A model generated the notes under the pieces. That model saw nothing but the letters and a program-made list of their open reading frames with translations, did no database searches and was not told where the DNA came from. Shown here piece after piece: positions 1-7,742 of a stretch of 36,302 nt of DNA. The position numbers and the translations under genes were made by a program. Positions within the stretch are counted from its first letter, which is position 1, and each line of letters starts with the position of its first letter. Source of the DNA: Verrucomicrobiota bacterium (GTDB lineage: Bacteria; Verrucomicrobiota; Verrucomicrobiia; Limisphaerales; JAFGQR01); the NCBI GenBank assembly GCA_016935555.1, contig JAFGQR010000177.1, forward strand, positions 1 through 36,302, read 5' to 3'.

Positions 1-32
1 CATTCCCCTTCCTGCGCCTCAGCCGGGCGCTT

Positions 33-76
33 CAGCCTGCATTGCTCACCAGGAACCTGGGTGGAAATGCAGGCTG
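33..76. repeat. Imperfect palindromic element, copy A (downstream of uvrC)
   Basis: Left arm 33-46 (cagcctgcattgct) and right arm 63-76 (ggaaatgcaggctg) are near-perfect reverse complements around a loop that contains cacc and ctgggt. A very similar element lies at 18361-18402. The two share the gcatt-ctcacc...cctgggt-gaaatgc core in the same orientation. Copy A starts 23 bases past the uvrC stop on the minus-strand side. It could be a terminator hairpin or a REP-like dispersed repeat. No T-tract follows it, so the repeat reading fits better. Confidence 0.6.
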
Positions 77-98
77 GACACGCGACGCGAGTGGCAAG

Positions 99-1703
99 TC
101 AAAGCGGCGGCGGCTCAGCCGTGCGCGCTTCGAGGAAGGCCTTGAGTTTGGCGGCGGCGGCGCCCCCGAAACCGGGGACTTCGGCAAGTTGCTCGAGGGT
201 GGCCAGGCGCAGGCGCTGGACGGAGCCGAACTTTTTCAGCAGAGCGGCCTTGCGCTGCTCGCCGATTCCGGGGAATTCGTCGAGAACGCTTTCGGAGATG
301 CGTTTGAGGCGGAGTTGGGCGTTGTAGGCATGGGCGACGCGGTGGGATTCGTCGCGGATGCGCTGGAGCAGTTTGAGGGCGCCCGAGTCCCGGCTCAGGC
401 GCAGGGGTTCGCGGGTGCCTGGCCGGTAAAGGTCTTCGAATTCCTTGGCCAGGCCGATGACGGGGATGTGGCCCAGCCCGAGCCTGGCCAGTTCGTGGCA
501 GGCGGCGTTGAGCTGCCCTTTGCCGCCGTCGATCAAAATGAGCTCCGGCAGGGCCAGGGCCGGCGCGGTGGGGGGCGTCGGCGCGGCGGACCGTTCGGCC
601 ACCCGCGTGCGCAATTCGTCCGGGATGGCTCGTGCGTCGTCGTCGTCCGGGGGCGGGGTCTGGCCGCGCTGTTCGCGGAGCAGGCGGGAATAGCGGCGCC
701 GGATGGTTTCGGCCATGCAGGCGAAGTCGTCCTGGCCGGCGACGGTTTTCATTTTGAAGCGGCGGTAATGGGCGCGGTCGGGTCGTCCGTGGCGGAAGCT
801 GACGAGGGAGGCGACGGCGAAGGTGCCGCTGATATTGGAGATGTCGAAGCCCTCGATGCGCGCGGGGGGTGTGGGGAGGCCGAGGACGCGCGCCAGTTCG
901 GCGAGGTCGCGCTCCGGGTCCAGGGCGAGGGGCAGGGAATAGGGGATGCGGTCGAACCTGGCGGTTTTGCGTGTGGTTTGGCGGAGGTCGCGGAGCAGGT
1001 CGCGCAGTTCGGCCGCCTTCTCGTATTGCCGGGCCAGGGCGGCTTTTTGCATGTCGGCTTCGACTTGGGCGGCCATGTCGTCGCATTGGCCCTCGAGGAA
1101 ATCGCAGGCGGCGGTGACCTGTTGGAGGTATTGCTGGCGGGTGACGTTGCCCACGCAGGGGGCGGTGCAATGGCGGAGATGGGCGTAGAGGCAGTGTTTG
1201 TAGTCCTTCGCGGTCGGGGTCAGCACCCGGCAGCCGCGCAGGTTGAATTCGCGGCGGAGGTGCGTGAGGGTTGTGCGCAGCGCGCCGGAGTTGGCAAACG
1301 GCCCGAAATAGCGGGCGCCGTCGTCGGTGCGCACGCGGGCCAGGGTGAACCCGGGGATGGGGTCGTTGAGGTTGACCTTGAGCAGGAGGAACCGCTTGTC
1401 GTCGCGGAAACTGACATTGTAGCGGGGGCGGAATTCCTTGATGAGTTTGCCTTCGAGCAGAAGCGCCTCCGGCTCGCTGCGCACGACGTGCACATCCAGG
1501 TCGTGGACGGCGTCCACCAGCGCGCGGAACTTGAGATCCCACCCGAGACGGCGCGAGGGATGGAAATACTGGCTGACGCGCTTCCGGAGGTCGCGGGCTT
1601 TGCCGACGTAAATGACCGTGCCGAAGCGGTCCTTCATCAGGTAGACGCCCGGCTTGTGCGGCAGTTCGCCCAGCTTGCGCCGAATGGTGTCGGTCTGCGG
1701 CAC
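99..1703 (-). CDS. uvrC: Excinuclease ABC subunit C, compact form
   Basis: UvrC makes the two incisions around a lesion in nucleotide excision repair with UvrA and UvrB. Visible in order: a GIY-YIG nuclease domain (residues about 15-95, PGVYLMKD and IYVGKARDLRKRV); four cysteines C158, C171, C179 and C183 that match the iron-sulfur ligands of the family; a UVR motif for UvrB binding (about 200-240); the RNase H-like nuclease with triad candidates D287 (GFDISN), D392 (LIDGGKGQ) and H454 (DESHR); and a C-terminal helix-hairpin-helix region (about 475-525). At 534 residues it is shorter than the usual ~600. Only about 47 residues separate the UVR motif from D287, against about 160 in E. coli, while a Pro/Asp-rich insert separates D287 from D392. 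The start is GTG, 4 bases after the usp stop, with GGAG 7 bases upstream. It is the last gene of the Gfo-usp-uvrC run. Confidence 0.95.
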   Translation of the reverse strand: MPQTDTIRRKLGELPHKPGVYLMKDRFGTVIYVGKARDLRKRVSQYFHPSRRLGWDLKFRALVDAVHDLDVHVVRSEPEALLLEGKLIKEFRPRYNVSFRDDKRFLLLKVNLNDPIPGFTLARVRTDDGARYFGPFANSGALRTTLTHLRREFNLRGCRVLTPTAKDYKHCLYAHLRHCTAPCVGNVTRQQYLQQVTAACDFLEGQCDDMAAQVEADMQKAALARQYEKAAELRDLLRDLRQTTRKTARFDRIPYSLPLALDPERDLAELARVLGLPTPPARIEGFDISNISGTFAVASLVSFRHGRPDRAHYRRFKMKTVAGQDDFACMAETIRRRYSRLLREQRGQTPPPDDDDARAIPDELRTRVAERSAAPTPPTAPALALPELILIDGGKGQLNAACHELARLGLGHIPVIGLAKEFEDLYRPGTREPLRLSRDSGALKLLQRIRDESHRVAHAYNAQLRLKRISESVLDEFPGIGEQRKAALLKKFGSVQRLRLATLEQLAEVPGFGGAAAAKLKAFLEARTAEPPPL

Positions 1704-1707
1704 GCCG

Positions 1708-2199
1708 TTACTCCGGCTCCCGCAAGGTCAGCACCGGGCAGGGGGCAAACCGCACGACGCGCTCGGCGGTGCTGCCCAGCAGGACCCGTTCGAGGCCGGT
1801 GTGCCCGTGCGTGGCAATGATGATGAGGTCGGCTCCCAGCTCGCGCGCCGCCCCGGTGATTTCCCGGAAGGGCTTGCCGATGCGCACCAGCGTCTGGCCG
1901 ACCCGCGACGGCTGTCCGCCCTGCGGTTTGGCCAGCACCCTCAGCTTGCGCGCCGCCCGCTCCACAAGCCGGTCCGGCCGCATCGCCATCGGCAGGTATT
2001 CCATGTCCGGCATCGTGACCGGTTCCAGCACGTGCAGCAGGACCAGCTGGGCGCCAAAGTGCCCCGCAAACGCCGCCGCACAACGCAACGCGGCAAGCGA
2101 CGGCGGCGAAAAATCCACGGGCGCCAAGATGGTTCTGATCCGCCCGGGAGTGAACGCCGCTTCCGGCGGCGGGCCGCGCGGTTCGGGTTTCGGATTCAT
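1708..2199 (-). CDS. Universal stress protein (UspA family)
   Basis: This is a single-domain cytoplasmic USP of 163 residues with a roughly 20-residue polar N-terminal extension. The first beta strand is ILAPVDFSPPS. The nucleotide-binding loop at residues 129-143 (ATHGHTGLERVLLGS) fits the G-2x-G-9x-G(S/T) pattern of ATP-binding members, with the first glycine replaced by alanine. ATP binding is therefore likely, but the protein's role cannot be read from sequence. Such proteins accumulate under starvation and stress. It sits 50 bases after the Gfo/Idh stop and 4 bases before the uvrC GTG, so co-transcription with both is likely. The start is ATG. Confidence 0.9.
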   Translation of the reverse strand: MNPKPEPRGPPPEAAFTPGRIRTILAPVDFSPPSLAALRCAAAFAGHFGAQLVLLHVLEPVTMPDMEYLPMAMRPDRLVERAARKLRVLAKPQGGQPSRVGQTLVRIGKPFREITGAARELGADLIIIATHGHTGLERVLLGSTAERVVRFAPCPVLTLREPE

Positions 2200-2249
2200 A
2201 GGATGCTGTCGTTTGCGCCCCCATGCATCGCCCCCCGCCCCGGCGCGGG

Positions 2250-3464
2250 TCAGGCGGCGAGGCCGCGCAGATCGGGTTCGAGTTTTTTGCCTTCGCGGAT
2301 CAGCTCGGTGAGGGTGAGTTCCTTGCGGCGATAGGCCGCCTCGCGTCCGAGCACCGCCGTCAGGTTCGAGCGCACGGACGGCGCGACCGTGGGGTTGTCG
2401 GCACGGCGTTGGGTGACAAACTGGTGGAACTCGCGGATGTTCGCCTGGGTGCCGGTGGTGTAAAGGTCGCCAACCGTGGCGCGCACGCTGTGCTCGCGGC
2501 CGCGCAGAAACACCGTGCCAAAATAGTCCACGTCAATCACCCCGTCCGCCCCGAAAACCCGGGCCCGGATTTCGTCCTTCACGAAGGGGATGCTTTGGAT
2601 GCAGGTGAAGGACAGGACGAGGGTGCCGGGGAACTCGTAGGTGACGGCGAAGTGGTCATAGATGCTGCCGGGAGGACGGACCTTGTGGCCGCCGGCGCCG
2701 CGCGCGCGGAGGGGGTCGGCGTTGAGGATCCAGGTTGCGACGTCGAGGGAATGGATGCTCTGCTCGACGATGAAATCGCCCGACAACGGCAGCACGTAAT
2801 ACCAGTTGCGCAACTGCTCCTCGGCCTTCGCCGGAGGCGCGCCCCGGCCGCCGCCCGCCCAGGGGTAGAACGCCTCGGCCAGGACAAGAGGCCCGAGGGC
2901 GCCCTGGTGAACGAGCCCGACGGCTTTGCGGAAATCGGGATTCGCGCGCGTCTGGAAGTCCACCAGAAAAACCAGTTTGTTGGCGGTCGCCTTGCGTCCG
3001 GCCTCGGCGATGGTCAGACAGCCGGGCACATCCACCGCGATGGGTTTGGCCAGGAACACGTGTTTGCCGGCGTCGACGGCGTCCATTGCCTGCTGGGGGT
3101 GGAAGTAAGGGGGCGTCTCGATGACCACGGCGTCGAGCGGGCTGTCGAGAAGCTTCTTATACCCGGACAAGCCGGTGTGGCGCCGCGAAGCCGGGATCCG
3201 GTATTTCTCGCCAACGGCGTTGACGCGGTCCTGGAAATAATCGGCGCACGCCACGAACCGGTATTTGCCCGTGTCGGCGAACAGCGGCGCAATCCATTGG
3301 CCGCGCCCGCCGCAGCCGATCAGACCGAGGTCGAGACGGGCGCCGGCCTCGGCGCCGAAGACCGTCGAGGGCTCGAGCACGGTGAAGGTGGTGGCGGCCG
3401 CAGTGGTGGCGAGAAAGTCGCGGCGCGCGACTCGCGACGGATGCCGGGTCGTGAAGATTCTCAT
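2250..3464 (-). CDS. Tat-exported Gfo/Idh/MocA family oxidoreductase
   Basis: This is an NAD(P)-dependent sugar or cyclitol oxidoreductase of 404 residues. A twin-arginine signal is visible at residues 14-30 (RRDFLATTAAATTF), which implies export of the folded cofactor-loaded protein. The Rossmann fold begins at about residue 45 with GLIGCGGRGQW (47-57). The usual EKP motif of the family reads AKP at 139-141. The C-terminal alpha/beta domain has IVEQSIHSLDVATW with H238 and D241 in the expected catalytic helix. Verrucomicrobia and Planctomycetes carry many Tat-exported paralogs of this family, some of which act in polysaccharide breakdown. The substrate cannot be named here. A perfect 8-bp inverted repeat lies immediately before the ATG and could hide the ribosome binding site. 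Confidence 0.88.
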   Translation of the reverse strand: MRIFTTRHPSRVARRDFLATTAAATTFTVLEPSTVFGAEAGARLDLGLIGCGGRGQWIAPLFADTGKYRFVACADYFQDRVNAVGEKYRIPASRRHTGLSGYKKLLDSPLDAVVIETPPYFHPQQAMDAVDAGKHVFLAKPIAVDVPGCLTIAEAGRKATANKLVFLVDFQTRANPDFRKAVGLVHQGALGPLVLAEAFYPWAGGGRGAPPAKAEEQLRNWYYVLPLSGDFIVEQSIHSLDVATWILNADPLRARGAGGHKVRPPGSIYDHFAVTYEFPGTLVLSFTCIQSIPFVKDEIRARVFGADGVIDVDYFGTVFLRGREHSVRATVGDLYTTGTQANIREFHQFVTQRRADNPTVAPSVRSNLTAVLGREAAYRRKELTLTELIREGKKLEPDLRGLAA

Positions 3465-3465
3465 G

Positions 3466-3487
3466 GGGCGAGCCTTGCTGCTCGCCC
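3466..3487 (-). promoter_or_regulatory. Perfect hairpin abutting the Gfo/Idh start codon
   Basis: GGGCGAGC (3466-3473) and GCTCGCCC (3480-3487) form an 8-bp perfect inverted repeat around a 6-base loop. On the minus strand its 3' arm ends one base before the oxidoreductase ATG at 3464, where a ribosome binding site would lie. No separate Shine-Dalgarno sequence is visible. A translation-controlling hairpin is an inference. The rest of 3488-3602 shows no gene or clear signal. Confidence 0.4.
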
Positions 3488-3602
3488 AAAGGTGTCAAGA
3501 CTTCTTCCGGGTCGTCGTTCGACGTTCGTCTTGCCGCGCTTCACGGGCGGCCACGCCCTGCAGAACCACCCGCGCCCCGGGGAAGCCGGAGACCGCGCCG
3601 CA

Positions 3603-4364
3603 CTACGGTCCGACGTCAAACATGTCGCGCCCGCGTCGGCCCAGGAAATCGCGTTTGAGCGCGTCCCCAAACGTGCGATGCGCCGCTTCGGGCGCCGCCG
3701 AAGCCGTTCCGGCGACAGGAGTGGCCGCATGGGGTTTGCCGACTTCGACCTGCAGGATTTGCCGTGCCAACGCTTCCTGGTCGGCATTCATCGATGCGTC
3801 CTTATTTTGGACAGTGGGCGCCTGCAGTTCGGCCACCTCGGGTTCGGCCACCTCGGGTTCGGCCACCTCGGGTTCGGCCACCTGGGGTTTGGCCACCTCG
3901 GGTTCGGCCACCTGGGGTTCGGCCACCTGGGGTTCAGGTGCCTGGGGTTCGGCTATCTGGGGTTCAGGTGCCTGGGGTTCGGCTATCTGGGGTTCAGGTG
4001 CCTGGGGTTCAGGTGCCTGGGGTTCGGGCGCTTGGGGTTCGGGCGCTTGGGGTTGCGGCGCTTGAGGTTTGGGCACCTGGGGTTCGGGGGCTTGACCGAG
4101 CGCCAGGGTCTGCCGCAGCAGTTCCCGGGCTTTCGCTTCGAGTTCAGGGGTGAGCTGGTCTTCGAATGGATCGAGTGTCTGGTCTGCCGTGGCGATGGCC
4201 GGCGGTGAACCGGCCTGGCCGGGACTGGCCACGGGTTGGACGGAGACGGTCTCGACGGCATTGGGCACGGGTGATTCGGGAGTCGGCGAGGCGGGCTGGG
4301 CGTTGGCGGCGAAAAGGCCGGCGCCAGCCAGGAGAAAAACCAACATGCATGCAGATTTTTTCAT
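3603..4364 (-). CDS. Exported Ala/Pro/Glu/Gln-rich pentapeptide-repeat protein, function unknown
   Basis: The protein has 253 residues. A signal peptide is clear at 1-22 (MKKSACMLVFLLAGAGLFAA, then NAQ). It is followed by a Pro-rich linker, a short acidic helix (about 65-88), then 18 consecutive five-residue units (residues 92-181). The first units are mostly APEPQ and the last mostly VAEPE, with a few variants such as IAEPQ, VPKPQ and VAKPQ. A C-terminal segment of about 70 residues ends in a charged stretch (FGDALKRDFLGRRGRDMF). I do not recognise the family. Proline-alternating stretches of this kind are extended and rigid, as in the periplasm-spanning region of TonB, so a spacer role in the envelope is possible. 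The ATG at 4364 is chosen because the signal peptide begins there. The open frame continues far upstream only as antisense-type sequence overlapping the MscS gene. Confidence 0.75.
   Translation of the reverse strand: MKKSACMLVFLLAGAGLFAANAQPASPTPESPVPNAVETVSVQPVASPGQAGSPPAIATADQTLDPFEDQLTPELEAKARELLRQTLALGQAPEPQVPKPQAPQPQAPEPQAPEPQAPEPQAPEPQIAEPQAPEPQIAEPQAPEPQVAEPQVAEPEVAKPQVAEPEVAEPEVAEPEVAELQAPTVQNKDASMNADQEALARQILQVEVGKPHAATPVAGTASAAPEAAHRTFGDALKRDFLGRRGRDMFDVGP
3822..4091 (-). repeat. 15-bp tandem repeat array, 18 units, in frame
   Basis: Eighteen head-to-tail 15-bp units encode the pentapeptide array of the exported protein. On the plus strand the units read like ggttcggccacctcg and ggttcaggtgcctgg. 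Because the unit is a multiple of three, gain or loss of copies keeps the frame. Two sub-families are grouped, the Val-Ala-Glu type at the low-coordinate end and the Ala-Pro-Glu type at the other, which suggests block-wise expansion. Confidence 0.9.
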
Positions 4365-4405
4365 AATTCGTTTGACCGGGAAAAGGCATCCGGAGGCGCC
4401 CTTGA

Positions 4406-4423
4406 CATCGGCACTCGCCGATG
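4406..4423. repeat. Perfect inverted repeat between the pentapeptide gene and MscS
   Basis: CATCGGC (4406-4412) and GCCGATG (4417-4423) are perfect 7-bp arms around actc. The repeat lies 42 bases upstream of the pentapeptide-repeat gene's ATG and 154 bases past the MscS stop, both on the minus strand. It could be an operator for the former or a terminator for the latter. No T-run follows. Confidence 0.35.
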
Positions 4424-4576
4424 CTCCCGGGCTCGACCTCCGTGGCGCCTTATCCGGGTGGGGTAAAAGCAACAATCGAGCCAAAGGCATGCGGCCCTGA
4501 GCGCGTTGCGGTCTTGGAGGGGTCCCCAGCCCACTCCACGGACCGGGTGACGAGGCCTGGATTTTGGAGGGGGCAG

Positions 4577-6469
4577 TTACGGCTCGGAACGCGGGTCTTC
4601 GGATGCCGCCTGACGCGCAGCTTTCTGTGCGTCGGGCGGCTGATGCATGGGTTCTGCGGGGGGAGGGTGGCCGGGCGGCTGATCTGCGGGGTGCCATGGT
4701 CGCGGCCGGGTTGTGGCGGGTTCGGCCTGGCCGAGGTTCGGGCCCTTGTCCCGGGCGAGATAGAGAGTTTGGGACGGAAAGGCGAATCCGGTCCCGCTTT
4801 CCTGGACGATGTCCATGATGCGCAGATGGAGTTCCTCCTGGATGCCGAGGAATGCCGTCCAGTTGCCTGCGGTGACATAAGCGGACACGTGCACGTCGAG
4901 GGAGCTTGCGGCGAAGCCCGCGAATCGCGCGCTGAAGGGATTGCGGGACACGGAGGGGTGTTGGGACAGCATCTGCCGGATTTGGGCGAGGATGTGGCGA
5001 AGCTGTTCGGGGCTGGTTTCGTAGCGCAGGTTGAGGACGGACTTCATCAGGATGGCATCGCCACGGGACAGGTTCACGACGGGCATTCTCGACAGGGCGG
5101 CGTTGGGGATGGTGGTCAGTGTGCGGTCCGTGCCGCGGATGCGTGTCGAGCGGATGCCGATGGCCTCGATTTTTCCGATATCGCTGCCGTAACGGCAGGC
5201 GTCGCCCACGCGGATCGGCTTGTCGGCAAAGAGGCTCAGTCCGCCGATCAGGTTTTCGATGGTGGGCTGCGCGGCGAGGGCGATGGCCAAGCCGCCGATG
5301 CCCAGTCCTGCGAGGATTCCGTAGAGCGGCAGGCCGAGGCGGTCGGCTCCCATGACCAGGAGGCTGACGCCGGCCACGATGCCCAGCAACCGCGTGCAGA
5401 TTCGGATCAGGTGGGCGTCGATGCTTTCGGGGGCGATGTTCGGCGAAGCAATGATCGCCTCGGCGACCACGCAGGCGGCGCGCCACGAGATCCAGGCGCC
5501 GGCCAGGAAAAGCAACGCGGTTGAGGTCAACTCGATGACGCTGCCCACCTTGCCGCTCAGGTTCAGCTGGACCAGGCCGAGGTAGGCCATGATGGGCGTC
5601 GTCACCAGCACGAAGGCCGGCAACAGCAATCGTGCCAGGGCCTGCACCACGGGGTGCTCGCTGGTGCCGCGTCTTGAGAATCGCCACGCCAGCCGCAGCA
5701 GAAGCAACGCCCCCGCAAGGAGGATGCCCAGCACGATCCATTTCCAGATTGCCTGTCCGGCCAGCGAAGCCCGAAGCCACTCCGGCATGGCCACAACCCA
5801 GCCGTGCGGAATCATCCAGCCCCCGCCCACCGCCGCAATCTCCCCCAGGTTCTTCAGCGGAACCGGCCGGGTGCAGGGCAGGTCGCGAACCCGCCTGTGG
5901 AATTCCTCCGCCCGCGCCACGGTGTCCGCGCTGAACAGAAACGCGCCCCCGGGTGAGGCGCACCGGACCTGGACGAGCACGATTTCCGTGTGGGGAATGA
6001 CCCAATACGCGGCGTTGGTGCCGGAGGACTGCAGCCCCTGGCTGCCGTCGGGAATCTCCTCGAACGGCGGCAGCTGGATCCGGCTCAGGGTCGTGTAAAG
6101 CGCCAGCGCCGCCGCGCGTCCTGTTTTGACCCGGGCTGCCGGCGGCACCTCGCTCAAGTCCAGGCATCCGACCAGGTCCCGGGCGAGCGCCATCAGTTGA
6201 TGGTATTCGGCGCGCGAGGGCGACGGCATGTAATCCCCGGCCAGGAACGCGCCCAGGACATCGCCGGCGTTGAGAAACGTCTTGATCATCGCGCGCGGGC
6301 TCGACCGGTCGACGGGTTCGAGGGGATGCGCCGGTTCCCGGGCCAGGCCGATCCCGGCCACGAGCCAGCACAAGGCCGCGGCACACCAGCGTGGCGGACT
6401 CCGGCGCCTTGTGCCCGGCAGCGGTGGGGCGCCGTGTGCTCGGCGGCGGGTGGCGGGTTGGGGGCTCAT
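4577..6469 (-). CDS. MscS-family mechanosensitive channel with large N-terminal extension
   Basis: This is a small-conductance mechanosensitive channel homolog of 630 residues, against about 286 for E. coli MscS. It has a signal peptide or first membrane segment at about 28-43 (CAAALCWLVAGIGLA). A globular, probably periplasmic region of about 195 residues follows, which I do not recognise. Membrane segments lie at about 240-262, 278-300, 312-338 and 360-376. The pore helix region at 383-410 carries GLGIGGLAIALAAQPTIENL, followed by the beta domain (FADKPIRVGD, about 414-423; NAALS) and a cytoplasmic domain. The tail from about 585 is Pro/Ala-rich and disordered-looking. The start is the ATG at 6469 because the signal sequence follows. 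GAGG sits close upstream, and the frame stays open to 6565 without better starts. Its downstream neighbour is the pentapeptide-repeat gene. Confidence 0.88.
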   Translation of the reverse strand: MSPQPATRRRAHGAPPLPGTRRRSPPRWCAAALCWLVAGIGLAREPAHPLEPVDRSSPRAMIKTFLNAGDVLGAFLAGDYMPSPSRAEYHQLMALARDLVGCLDLSEVPPAARVKTGRAAALALYTTLSRIQLPPFEEIPDGSQGLQSSGTNAAYWVIPHTEIVLVQVRCASPGGAFLFSADTVARAEEFHRRVRDLPCTRPVPLKNLGEIAAVGGGWMIPHGWVVAMPEWLRASLAGQAIWKWIVLGILLAGALLLLRLAWRFSRRGTSEHPVVQALARLLLPAFVLVTTPIMAYLGLVQLNLSGKVGSVIELTSTALLFLAGAWISWRAACVVAEAIIASPNIAPESIDAHLIRICTRLLGIVAGVSLLVMGADRLGLPLYGILAGLGIGGLAIALAAQPTIENLIGGLSLFADKPIRVGDACRYGSDIGKIEAIGIRSTRIRGTDRTLTTIPNAALSRMPVVNLSRGDAILMKSVLNLRYETSPEQLRHILAQIRQMLSQHPSVSRNPFSARFAGFAASSLDVHVSAYVTAGNWTAFLGIQEELHLRIMDIVQESGTGFAFPSQTLYLARDKGPNLGQAEPATTRPRPWHPADQPPGHPPPAEPMHQPPDAQKAARQAASEDPRSEP

Positions 6470-6910
6470 GACCTCAGAACGATCGGTCCGGAGACGAGAC
6501 GTCGCTGAGGACGCCCGGACCCGTGCTCGAACCATCGGCCAGGGCTGGCGATCTCGCGACCCCAAGGAACTTCCCGACAGGCAGAGACCATCGCTGGGCG
6601 CTCATGGCGGGAGTCTGCCCGAACATCCCGCGGATTCAAGGAAGAACGGGCCCACGCCGCGGTCGCGCCGAGGGCAGTTGACAAAGTTGGCGGATACCTC
6701 TAATGAGGCGCCTTGCACGCCAAGCCCCTTCACCCCTTGAACCGCCTCTCGAACGCCTGGGCCGCTGGACCGGCCTGAGCCGCGCCTTGCCGGGTATGGC
6801 TCCACACGTGTAACCTTGCGGGGGGAAACGGCGTCAAGATATGACGAGTCCGGGCCGGGCAGCCGCGAGGGTCGGGCTGTTGTGCAGGACGAGTCAGAGC
6901 GTCACCCCTC
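6470..6910. other. Divergent intergenic region
   Basis: This 441-bp gap separates the minus-strand MscS gene from the plus-strand prepilin-like gene, so promoters for both directions should lie here. No convincing gene is visible. One plus-strand promoter candidate is listed separately at 6678-6704. I found no strong palindrome and no RNA gene. Confidence 0.5.
6678..6704 (+). promoter_or_regulatory. Candidate sigma70-type promoter
   Basis: A perfect -35 hexamer TTGACA (6678-6683) is followed after 15 bases by TCTAAT (6699-6704), a 5/6 match to the -10 consensus. The spacer is shorter than the preferred 17 bases. It points toward the prepilin-like gene at 6911 and would give a leader of about 200 bases. 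It is the best consensus match in this gap. Confidence 0.35.
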
Positions 6911-7657
6911 ATGACAACTCAGGAGACACAGGATCATGCGCAAAGGTGCGGGTTTGGCGAGGCCTTTACGTTGATCGAACTGCTGGTGGTCATCGCGATC
7001 ATCGCGATTCTGGCCGCCATGCTGCTTCCGGCCTTGTCCATGGCCAAGGAGAGCGGCCGGAAGATTGCCTGTCTGAACAATATGCGCCAGTTGGGTTGGG
7101 CGGTCCGGATGTATGCGGACGAGCACGAAGACCGTTATCCCTTCCGGTTCAGCCAGGCCCGGGATGTCGGCTGGCCGGCGGTGCTGGAGAAATACTACCT
7201 CAACCTGCGTCTGCTGGTCTGCCCCAGCGACGGTCCCCACCCGGAAACGCAGCGGAACCTGCCGGAGCCGGCGGATCGCGCCGACCGCAGTTACATGATC
7301 AACGGCTGGAACGACTACTTCCAGGTCCAGTATCACGCCAACGACTGGCAGAGCATGCAGCGGGTCGCCCGGACCAATTCCATGCCGGAGAACGCCGTCA
7401 GGCTCCCCAGCGAAACCATCGTGTTCGGGGAGAAAATCACCTCGTGCAACCATTTTTACATGGACCTGATGGAACCTCCGACGGGCAACGACCTGGATTG
7501 GATCGAGGAGAGCCGCCACATGTCGGGCAGGGCCGAGAAGGCCGGCGGACGCGGCGGATCGAATTTTGCCTTCGTCGACGGGAGTTCCAGGTATCTCCGA
7601 GTGGGCGAGATGCTGGATCCGGAGAACCTCTGGGCTGTCATGGATGCCTGGCGATGA
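6911..7657 (+). CDS. Prepilin-type N-terminal methylation domain protein (H-X9-DG-like)
   Basis: The protein has 248 residues. A class III prepilin signal begins at about residue 16 ([19 protein letters not shown]). The residue before the mature Phe is Ala, with Gly two places further upstream, whereas canonical prepilin peptidase sites have Gly directly before the cleavage. Pilin-like proteins of Planctomycetes and Verrucomicrobia often show this form. After the N-terminal helix comes [24 protein letters not shown], typical of the large pseudopilin-like families of these phyla, and near the C-terminus [14 protein letters not shown] (about 218-231), the DG tail motif of those families. It should be anchored in the inner membrane with the globular part outside. 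Its role is unknown, and many paralogs occur per genome. It is first in the plus-strand run and its stop lies 85 bases before the chosen start of the flavoprotein gene. Confidence 0.85.
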   Translation: MTTQETQDHAQRCGFGEAFTLIELLVVIAIIAILAAMLLPALSMAKESGRKIACLNNMRQLGWAVRMYADEHEDRYPFRFSQARDVGWPAVLEKYYLNLRLLVCPSDGPHPETQRNLPEPADRADRSYMINGWNDYFQVQYHANDWQSMQRVARTNSMPENAVRLPSETIVFGEKITSCNHFYMDLMEPPTGNDLDWIEESRHMSGRAEKAGGRGGSNFAFVDGSSRYLRVGEMLDPENLWAVMDAWR

Positions 7658-7742
7658 CGCCGCGGATGCCTTGCCCCCCGCGCCGCCCGGATCGCCTGCC
7701 GCACCCGGCGCCGCGCGACGTCCGGCGCAGTCCAGCCCGAAC

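Noticed and set aside
42..1820. 592-residue open frame antisense to uvrC
   Set aside because: It has no recognisable domain and Gly/Ala/Glu-rich composition typical of reverse-frame translation in GC-rich DNA. UvrC on the other strand is certain.
3822..4091. CRISPR-like or structural DNA repeat
   Set aside because: The 15-bp units are in frame inside a coding sequence with a signal peptide and have no spacers.
2223..4208. 661-residue plus-strand frame over the Gfo and repeat genes
   Set aside because: Its Gly/Phe/Leu repeat tail is only the complement of the 15-bp array, and no domain is visible.
4402..4435. Plus-strand promoter with TTGACA at 4402
   Set aside because: No acceptable -10 follows at 15-19 bases, and no plus-strand gene lies downstream.
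3603..6386. Long 927-residue frame extending the pentapeptide-repeat protein upstream
   Set aside because: The part above 4364 lies inside the MscS gene in another frame and is Arg/Pro-rich. A signal peptide begins at the ATG 4364.
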